This document shows positions 16,941-23,359 of a DNA stretch of 64,000 nucleotides, piece after piece. The translations under genes and the position numbers were made by a program. Below the pieces are notes generated by a model that searched no databases, had not been told where the DNA came from, and worked only from the letters and a program-made list of their open reading frames with translations. Position 1 is the stretch's first letter. Every line of letters begins with the position of its first letter. The DNA comes from Cellulomonas fimi (lineage in GTDB: Bacteria > Actinomycetota > Actinomycetes > Actinomycetales > Cellulomonadaceae): NCBI RefSeq assembly GCF_028583725.1, contig NZ_CP110680.1, forward strand, positions 3,286,001 through 3,350,000, given 5' to 3'.

Positions 16941-19367
16941 TCACGACGACACCTCCGTCAGGTGCCCGTCGAGCCGCAGCGTCGCGCCCGCGTCGAGCGT
17001 CACGGTCCGCGTCCGGTCGGCGTGCACCACCTCCAGCGTGACCCCGCGGCCCGCGCGCAGCACCACGCCACGCAGCGACCCGTCGCGCCACGTCACGTCG
17101 ACGACCAGCCCGCCGCGCCCGCGCACCCCGCGGACCGACCCGTCCGGCCACTGCGGCGGCAGCGCGGGCAGCAGGCGCAGACGACCCGGCGTCGACTGGA
17201 CGAGTGCCTCCACGACCGCCGCGACGAGCCCGAGGTTGCCGTCGACCTGGAACGGCGGGTGCGTCGAGAACAGGTTCGGCAGCAGGCCGCCGCGCTCCCG
17301 TTGTGTCGACGACGGGTCCGCGGGCTGCATCGCCTCCGCGAGCAGCGCACCGACCGCGTCACCGTCGCCGAGCCGGGCGCGCAGCGCGGTCTTCCACGCG
17401 AGCGACCAACCGGTCGACCCGGGACCGCGGGCGTCGAGCGACGCGCGCGCGGCCTGCGCGAGGTCCGGGGTGTCGACGACGTCGACCTGCGCGAGCGGGA
17501 AGAGGCCGACGAGGTGCGACAGGTGACGGTGGTGCGGGTCGACGGCCGGGGCGTCGTGCGACCACTCGCGCAGCAGGCCGTCCGGGCCGACGCCCGGGTG
17601 GGCCAGCCGGTGCAGCGCGGAGCGCAGCCGGGGCTCGATCGGGTCGTCCAGGTCGAGCAGCGCGACGGTGTCGAGACAGCGCTCCAGCAGGTCGCGGACC
17701 AGGACGAGATCCATCGCCGCGCCCGCCGTCAGCGCGCCCGTGCCCCCGTCGGGCCGCACGAACGTGTTCTCGGGCGACGTCGACGGCGACGTGGTGAGCC
17801 GGCCGTCGGGCGCCTCGACCAGCCAGTCCAGGCAGAACTCCGCGGCGCCGTGCAGCAGCGGCCAGGCCCGCTCGCGCAGGAAGCCGAGGTCGCCCGTCAC
17901 GTCCGCGTGGTCCCACAGGTGGCGGCACAGCCAGACACCGCCCAGGGCCCACTGCGCCCACGCCGGGTCGCCGTGACCGGCCCCGACGGGCAGCGCCCAG
18001 CCCCACACGTCGCTGTTGTGGTGCGCGACCCAGCCGCCGCAGCCGTACAGGTCCCGGGCGACAGCCGCGCCCCGCCGGGCGACCAGACCCACGTGGTCCA
18101 GCAGCGCCTCGTGGCACTCGCCGAGCCCGACGGCCTCCGCGCCCCAGTACGCCATCTCGAGGTTGACGTTGAGCGTGTACCCGCTCGACCACGGCGGCGT
18201 CGCCTCGGCGTTCCAGACACCCTGCAGGTTCGCCGGCGGCGAGCCGGGTCGCGACGACGCGACGAGCAGGTAGCGGCCGTGGTCGAACACCGCCTGCGCG
18301 AGCGCGGCGTGCGGCGTCGTCGCGATCGCGCCGGGCAGGCGCAGGTGGACGTCCGCGCCCGTGAGGTCGAGCAGGCACCGGTCGAGCAGCCGATGGTGGT
18401 CCGCGACGTGCCGGGCGCGGGACGCGTCGCCGTCGACCCGACTGCCGGGCAGCGCCTGGCGCGCGCACGCGAGGACGTCCGCGACCACGTCCACGCGCGG
18501 GCGCAGCGGGCCGTCGGACGGCCACGGCGACGTCGTGCCCGTCGCGAGGACGACCTCGACCCACGTCGCGCCCGACACCCGCAGCGCGGACGACGAGCCC
18601 GCGACCTCGCCGTCGCTGCACGCGAGCAGCGCGGCGACCCCCGTGAGCGACTTCCCCTCGCCCGTCCGCAGGGTCGCCGCCTGCGGCTCGTGGCCCGGCG
18701 GGACGTCGTCGGGCAGCTCGAGGACGAGCACGCGGCCGCCCGGCGCGTGGTGGTCGGCGCTCACGTCGTGCTGGGTCGACAGCTCGACGCGCAGCCCGAA
18801 CGGCACGTCCGACGCCCACCGGCCGTGCAGCGCACCGTCGGCCGCGCTCGCGTACCACTCGACCTCGACCGACCCGGCTCCGACCGGGACGTCTTCGACG
18901 ACCGTGCCGTCGCGCAGGTCCAGCGTCCGCGGGGAGTCGTCGGGACGCCGGACCTGCGCGGTCCTCGGGGCGGGCGCGTACGGGTCGGGTGCACCGTCCG
19001 GCTCCGGCGGGTCGCCGCCCGACGGGTCGATCGTCACGTGGAGGTCGACGAACGGCTGGAACGCCTGCGCCCACGGGCCCTGGAACGTCGCGAGCAGGTC
19101 GGCCGCGTCCTCGTGCCGCCCCTCCGCGAGCGCCGCGCGCGCCGCCGCCAGCCGCTCCGGCCCGGCCCCGGCGGAACGCACCGCCGCGAGCGCCCGGTCA
19201 GGTCCGTCGGGCCGGCCCGACCACGCGGTCGCGTCGTTGACCTGCACACGCGCCCGGTCACCGCCGCCGTGGACCATCGCGCCGAGCGTGCCGTTCCCCA
19301 CCGGGAACGCCTCGACCCACGTCCGCGCCGGTCCGGCGAAGGACAGCACGGTGCGACGGCCGATCAC
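16941..19367 (-). CDS. GH95 alpha-L-fucosidase
   Basis: 808 residues from GTG 19367. The family start (WVEAFPVGNGTLGAMVHGG) is intact. Active-site equivalents known from bifidobacterial AfcA are visible: Asn400 and Asn402 in YTLNVNLEMAYW, the acid Glu533 in TSPENTF and the general base Asp709 in FQVDGNLG. GH95 enzymes invert alpha-1,2-fucosyl linkages to galactose (some act on L-galactose). There is no signal peptide, so it acts on imported oligosaccharides. It is the last gene of the binding protein-permease-permease-GH95 operon, three bases after the second permease. In xyloglucan the terminal fucose sits on galactose by an alpha-1,2 bond, which fits the neighbouring GH42 and GH31. Confidence 0.93.
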   Translation of the reverse strand: MIGRRTVLSFAGPARTWVEAFPVGNGTLGAMVHGGGDRARVQVNDATAWSGRPDGPDRALAAVRSAGAGPERLAAARAALAEGRHEDAADLLATFQGPWAQAFQPFVDLHVTIDPSGGDPPEPDGAPDPYAPAPRTAQVRRPDDSPRTLDLRDGTVVEDVPVGAGSVEVEWYASAADGALHGRWASDVPFGLRVELSTQHDVSADHHAPGGRVLVLELPDDVPPGHEPQAATLRTGEGKSLTGVAALLACSDGEVAGSSSALRVSGATWVEVVLATGTTSPWPSDGPLRPRVDVVADVLACARQALPGSRVDGDASRARHVADHHRLLDRCLLDLTGADVHLRLPGAIATTPHAALAQAVFDHGRYLLVASSRPGSPPANLQGVWNAEATPPWSSGYTLNVNLEMAYWGAEAVGLGECHEALLDHVGLVARRGAAVARDLYGCGGWVAHHNSDVWGWALPVGAGHGDPAWAQWALGGVWLCRHLWDHADVTGDLGFLRERAWPLLHGAAEFCLDWLVEAPDGRLTTSPSTSPENTFVRPDGGTGALTAGAAMDLVLVRDLLERCLDTVALLDLDDPIEPRLRSALHRLAHPGVGPDGLLREWSHDAPAVDPHHRHLSHLVGLFPLAQVDVVDTPDLAQAARASLDARGPGSTGWSLAWKTALRARLGDGDAVGALLAEAMQPADPSSTQRERGGLLPNLFSTHPPFQVDGNLGLVAAVVEALVQSTPGRLRLLPALPPQWPDGSVRGVRGRGGLVVDVTWRDGSLRGVVLRAGRGVTLEVVHADRTRTVTLDAGATLRLDGHLTEVSS

Positions 19368-19370
19368 GCG

Positions 19371-20378
19371 TCAGCCCTTGATCGCGCCGAAGATCACGCC
19401 CTTGGTGAAGTGGCGCTGCACGAACGGGTAGACGAGCAGGATCGGCACGATCGCGAGGACCATGACAGCCATCCGGACGGGCAGGCCCGTCACGACGCCC
19501 GACACGGTGTCGACCTGGCCCGTGCCGCTGCCGGGCAGCGTCACACCCTGCAGCACGTACGACCGCAGCACGAGCTGCAGCGGCCACTTCGCGTTGTCGT
19601 TGATGTAAAGCATCGCGTTGAAGAACGCGTTCCAGTACCCGACGCCGTAGAACAGCGCGACGACCGCGATGGCGGCCTTCGACATCGGCAGGACGATCCT
19701 CCCGAGGATGCGCCAGTCGCCCGCGCCGTCGATGCGGGCCGCGTCGAGGATCGCGTGGTCGATGCCCATGAAGAAGCTGCGCAGGATCAGCACGTTGAAC
19801 GCCGAGACGGCGCCCGGGAGGATCAGCGACCAGTAGCTGTCGATGAGGCCGAGACTGCTGACGAGCAGGTACGTCGGGATCAGGCCGGCGCCGAAGAACA
19901 TCGTCACGAGGAAGACGAACAGGATCGGCCGGTGCAGCACCGACCCGGGTCGGGAGAGCCCGTACGCGGCGAGCACCGACACGATCGTCGAGATGACCGT
20001 GCCGACCGCGGTGATGCCGATGCTCACGAGCGCCGCGCGCGTGACGACGCCCCCGGACAGGATCTGCGTGTAGGCGCTGAGCGTGAGCTCGCCCGGCACG
20101 ACGACCATGCCGCCGGACCGGATCGTCTCGGCCTGCGTCGAGAAGCTCGTGAGCAGCACCGTCCAGAGCGGGAACAGCACGGCCAGGACGACGAGCGCGA
20201 GCACGACGCCCTTGAGCGTCAGACCGGTCTTGGTCGGCGGCTCCTCCCACGCGGGACGGTGCTTCGAGCCGCGCCGCCTCGGGCTCGCCGCGCGCGGGAC
20301 GCCGTCGGCGTCGCGCCGGACGGTCGTGGCGGGGACGACGGGCGCCTCCGCGGTGATCTCGGGTGACTGTCCGCTCAT
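19371..20378 (-). CDS. CUT1 ABC transporter permease (YtcP/MalG-like)
   Basis: 335 residues from ATG 20378. A charged cytoplasmic N-terminus of about 50 residues with RRRGSKHRP precedes roughly six membrane segments. The EAA-type cytoplasmic loop reads DAARIDGAGDWRILGRIVLPMSKAA, the coupling helix for the ATPase. The protein ends with the typical QRHFTKGVIFGAIKG tail of the MalG/YtcP branch. Its ATG overlaps the LplB stop (ATGA), and GH95 follows after three bases. It forms the membrane channel of an oligosaccharide importer; no ATPase gene is nearby. Confidence 0.93.
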   Translation of the reverse strand: MSGQSPEITAEAPVVPATTVRRDADGVPRAASPRRRGSKHRPAWEEPPTKTGLTLKGVVLALVVLAVLFPLWTVLLTSFSTQAETIRSGGMVVVPGELTLSAYTQILSGGVVTRAALVSIGITAVGTVISTIVSVLAAYGLSRPGSVLHRPILFVFLVTMFFGAGLIPTYLLVSSLGLIDSYWSLILPGAVSAFNVLILRSFFMGIDHAILDAARIDGAGDWRILGRIVLPMSKAAIAVVALFYGVGYWNAFFNAMLYINDNAKWPLQLVLRSYVLQGVTLPGSGTGQVDTVSGVVTGLPVRMAVMVLAIVPILLVYPFVQRHFTKGVIFGAIKG

Positions 20379-21391
20379 GCCTTCTGATACACCCCCGCCT
20401 CGCCGAACACGTGGGCGAGCTTGTTGGCTCCCAGGACCAGGAGCAGGCTGACGACGCCCTTCACGAGGCCCGCGGCCGCCGCGAAGCTCCAGTCGGCGTA
20501 GACGACGCCCTGGAAGTAGACGTACGTGTCGATGACCTCGGCGACGCCCGAGCCGACGGCGTCGCGCTGCAGGATGAGCTGCTCGAACCCGACGGTGAGC
20601 GAGTCACCGAGCCGCAGGATCAGCAGCAGGATGATGACGGGCCGCATGGCGGGCAGCGTCACGTGCCACATGCGGCGCCACCGGTTCGCGCCGTCGACCG
20701 CGGCTGCCTCGTAGTGCTCCGGCGAGACCGTCGACAGCGCCGCGAGGAAGATGATGATCCCCCACCCGGCGTCCTTCCAGACCGACTGCATCGTGATGAG
20801 CACGAGGAACGTGTCGGGGTTCGTCATCATGTCGAAGCCCTGCAGGCCGTTGGCCCGCAGCCCCTGGTTGACGAGCCCCGCGCCGCCGAAGATCTGCTGG
20901 AAGATCGTCACGACCAGCACCCACGAGAAGAAGTGCGGCAGGTAGACGATCGACTGGATCGTCGTGCGCACACGGGGTGACAGCACGCTGTTGAGCAGCA
21001 GCGCCAGCACGATCGGGATCGGGAAGAAGAACAGCAGCTGGAACGCGGTGATGACGAGCGTGTTGCCGACCGCGTCGAGGAACAGCGGGTTGCTGAACAC
21101 GCGCTCGAAGTGCATCCAGCCGACGAACGGGGAGCGCAGGAAACCGGTGTAGGGCGAGTACTGCTGCCAGGCGATGACGTTGCCCAGCATCGGGACGTAC
21201 GCGAAGACCACGAGCAGGCCGACCGCGGGCAGCACCATGAGGAGCAGCGAGCGGTCGCGCTTGAGGCGCGTGCGGAGCGGGATCGTGCGGACCGGGGGGC
21301 GGGCCGGCGCGGGGGGCTTCCCCGCGCCGGTCACCGGGTCCGGCGTCGACGCGGTCGTGCCGCGCCGACGCGTCAGTGCGTCGAGTGCCAT
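20375..21391 (-). CDS. CUT1 ABC transporter permease (LplB/MalF-like)
   Basis: 338 residues from ATG 21391. After a Pro/Arg-rich cytoplasmic N-terminus (1-45) there are about six membrane helices. The EAA loop reads YEAAAVDGANRWRRMWHVTLPAMRP. The LplB signature LGNVIAWQQYSPYTGFL and the ending KLAHVFGEAGVYQ are those of the complex-oligosaccharide branch of CUT1 importers, which generally carry long or branched glycans. It starts eight bases after the binding-protein gene and is coupled to the second permease. The protein pairs with YtcP as a heterodimeric channel in the cytoplasmic membrane. Confidence 0.93.
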   Translation of the reverse strand: MALDALTRRRGTTASTPDPVTGAGKPPAPARPPVRTIPLRTRLKRDRSLLLMVLPAVGLLVVFAYVPMLGNVIAWQQYSPYTGFLRSPFVGWMHFERVFSNPLFLDAVGNTLVITAFQLLFFFPIPIVLALLLNSVLSPRVRTTIQSIVYLPHFFSWVLVVTIFQQIFGGAGLVNQGLRANGLQGFDMMTNPDTFLVLITMQSVWKDAGWGIIIFLAALSTVSPEHYEAAAVDGANRWRRMWHVTLPAMRPVIILLLILRLGDSLTVGFEQLILQRDAVGSGVAEVIDTYVYFQGVVYADWSFAAAAGLVKGVVSLLLVLGANKLAHVFGEAGVYQKA

Positions 21392-21398
21392 GAGCGCG

Positions 21399-23057
21399 TC
21401 AGGACTGGCTGTCCAGGACGTCCTGGTAGAACGCGCGCAGCTCCTCGCCGCCCGACGCCCGCCACGTCTCGACCGCCGCGTCCAGGTCGTCCATCGACTT
21501 GCGGCCGCGCGAGATGTCCTTCTCGAGGTCCTCGAACGGCTGCCCGATCGACGCGTACTGCGCGGGCTCGACGATCTGCTGCGCGTAGAACAGCGGGTCC
21601 TGCGCGTAGCCGGCCGCCATCGCGCGCCACTCGGAGGCCGCCTTCACGTAGCCGGGGTACTGCACCCGGGCCTCCGCCGTGGGCGGGTCGACGAGGAAGA
21701 TGTACGTCGGCTGCAGCTCGACCGCCGCGAGCTCGGTCGGGACGGGCACCCGGTCGGCACCGCGCGTGTAGTGGACGCCCTCGACGCCGTTGTTGATGGT
21801 GTCGAACTCCACCGTCCCGTACGGCGCGGCGAGGACGTTCGCGAGCGCGAGGACCTCCTTGATCTTCGCCTCGTCCTCGGACTTCTTGACGAAGGAGAAG
21901 ATGTTCGCCGGGTTGCTCTTGAAGAGCACCGGCTCGCCTCCCGACGCGTCGAACGGGTCGATCGGCTGCTGCCAGTACGACGGGTTGCTGCCGAGGTTGT
22001 CGCGCAGCGCCTCGTTCCAGCCGCCCATGCCGTCGGCCATGATGAGCGACCGGCCGCTCTGGAACCGCAGCTTGGCGTCGCCCGTCTGGCCCGCGACGGC
22101 GTCCGGGTGCACGGCGCCCGACGCGAAGAGTGCGGCGTTCCACTCGAGCGCGGCGCGGTACTCGTCGGTCTCGACGCGGTGGACGAGCTTGTCGCCCTCG
22201 AGCTTCCACTTGGGCACGACCCCGTGGATCTGCGTGGCGGTCGTCCAGAGGTCCTCGGCACCCCACTGGTTGCCGCCCGTGAGCTCCTTGGCCAGGTCGA
22301 TCAGGTCCTGCCCGTTGGTCAGCGCGACCGTGATGCCCTGCGCGTCGAGCAGGTCCTTGCGGTAGAACGTCGCGTCGTTGATCGTCTCGCCGGGGAACGG
22401 CAGGCCGTACAGCCGACCGTTGAAGACGCAGTACTTCCACGCGTCGGTCGGGATGTTGGCGAGGTTCGGGTACTCCTCGACGAGGTCGCCCGCGAGGTAC
22501 GGCGTGAGGTCCTGGAAGACGTTGCCGACGATCTCCGAGCCGAACCGCGGGGGCAGGTTCCACGACGGCACGCAGACCCAGTCCGGGACGTCCTTGGGCG
22601 ACGCGAGGACCGCGGCGAGCTTGTCGCCGTAGGTGTTGCCGTCGGCGATCTGGAACGTGAGGTCCGAGCCGAGCAGCTCGTTGACCGCGGCGTAGTACTG
22701 GTTGCCCTTCGTGGGCGGGATCGTGCCCCACAGGGGCGTCATCGCGGTGAGCGCGAGGCCGGTGCCGGGCGGCGTCGGCACGGACCGGACGAGCTCGGCG
22801 GGGATCGTCTCGTACCCGGGGGGCGAGCCGTTGACGCTCGGGTAGTCGGGCTCGGCGTAGGTGATGGGGATGTACTTCGGGAGGACGTCGCCGATCGGTG
22901 CCGCGCTGGTCGCCGCGCCGGTGGGGGTTCCGGGGCTGCACGCGCTGAGCAGGGACGGGACGCCGACGACCGCGGCGCCGGCGGCCAGCATCCCCAGGAA
23001 CGAGCGCCGGTCGACAGCCACGTCGCCGACGCGGCCGAGCTGGAGGGGAGGGGTCAT
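21399..23057 (-). CDS. ABC transporter oligosaccharide-binding lipoprotein (LipO-like)
   Basis: 552 residues from ATG 23057. The N-terminus carries a twin-arginine motif DRRSFLGM (Arg17-Arg18), a hydrophobic stretch and a lipobox LLSAC with lipidated Cys40, so export is probably by Tat and the mature protein is anchored outside the membrane. The rest is a family-1 solute-binding protein of the large LipO class that pairs with LplB and YtcP and binds bulky oligosaccharides. Aromatic patches such as NQYYAAVNELLG and PDWVCVPSWNLPPRFGSE fit a sugar cleft. It heads the importer-GH95 operon behind a good promoter and the best-placed operator of the locus. A xyloglucan-oligosaccharide ligand is inferred from the enzymes. 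Confidence 0.93.
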   Translation of the reverse strand: MTPPLQLGRVGDVAVDRRSFLGMLAAGAAVVGVPSLLSACSPGTPTGAATSAAPIGDVLPKYIPITYAEPDYPSVNGSPPGYETIPAELVRSVPTPPGTGLALTAMTPLWGTIPPTKGNQYYAAVNELLGSDLTFQIADGNTYGDKLAAVLASPKDVPDWVCVPSWNLPPRFGSEIVGNVFQDLTPYLAGDLVEEYPNLANIPTDAWKYCVFNGRLYGLPFPGETINDATFYRKDLLDAQGITVALTNGQDLIDLAKELTGGNQWGAEDLWTTATQIHGVVPKWKLEGDKLVHRVETDEYRAALEWNAALFASGAVHPDAVAGQTGDAKLRFQSGRSLIMADGMGGWNEALRDNLGSNPSYWQQPIDPFDASGGEPVLFKSNPANIFSFVKKSEDEAKIKEVLALANVLAAPYGTVEFDTINNGVEGVHYTRGADRVPVPTELAAVELQPTYIFLVDPPTAEARVQYPGYVKAASEWRAMAAGYAQDPLFYAQQIVEPAQYASIGQPFEDLEKDISRGRKSMDDLDAAVETWRASGGEELRAFYQDVLDSQS

Positions 23058-23093
23058 CTTCGTCCTTCACTTCCTCGTGAGGCGGGATCGCGC

Positions 23094-23109
23094 ATCGAAG
23101 CGGTTCGAT
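23094..23109. promoter_or_regulatory. LacI-type operator at the importer operon promoter
   Basis: ATCGAAGCGGTTCGAT is a perfect 6-bp inverted repeat around GCGG. It starts right at the predicted transcription start of the binding-protein operon (minus strand) and matches the locus motif. Confidence 0.75.
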
Positions 23110-23116
23110 CGCGGGA

Positions 23117-23146
23117 AATGTACGGCATGAACGAAACGTCAGGCAA
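23117..23146 (-). promoter_or_regulatory. Predicted promoter of the importer-GH95 operon
   Basis: On the minus strand TTGCCT (23146-23141) and TACATT (23122-23117) are separated by 18 bases. The start point would be near 23110, abutting the operator, which leaves a 5' leader of about 50 bases. The whole 302-base gap 23058-23359 holds only this promoter, two operators and the GH3 leader. Confidence 0.55.
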
Positions 23147-23262
23147 GGGTCGCTCCGGGCGGATCGCCGCCTTGCCTGATCCGGCGACGTGGACCACCAT
23201 GAACCGCGCGAGTCCGTCGAACTCCGGCGATGGTCGCAGGCCCGCAGGGCTCGTGGCGATCG

Positions 23263-23276
23263 TCGAAACGGTTCAA
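23263..23276. promoter_or_regulatory. LacI-type operator upstream of GH3
   Basis: TCGAAACGGTTCAA has five of seven symmetric positions and lies 84 bases before the GH3 start codon. It is the fifth copy of the locus motif and is 154 bases from the importer operator, a distance that would allow looping in the divergent region. Confidence 0.65.
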
Positions 23277-23359
23277 CCAGCGGCTTCGTCAGGCCTGCGA
23301 CGGAGCACCGGCCTCGCGAGGTCGCGCACCTGCTCGACCCGACCCACCGTGAGGACCCC

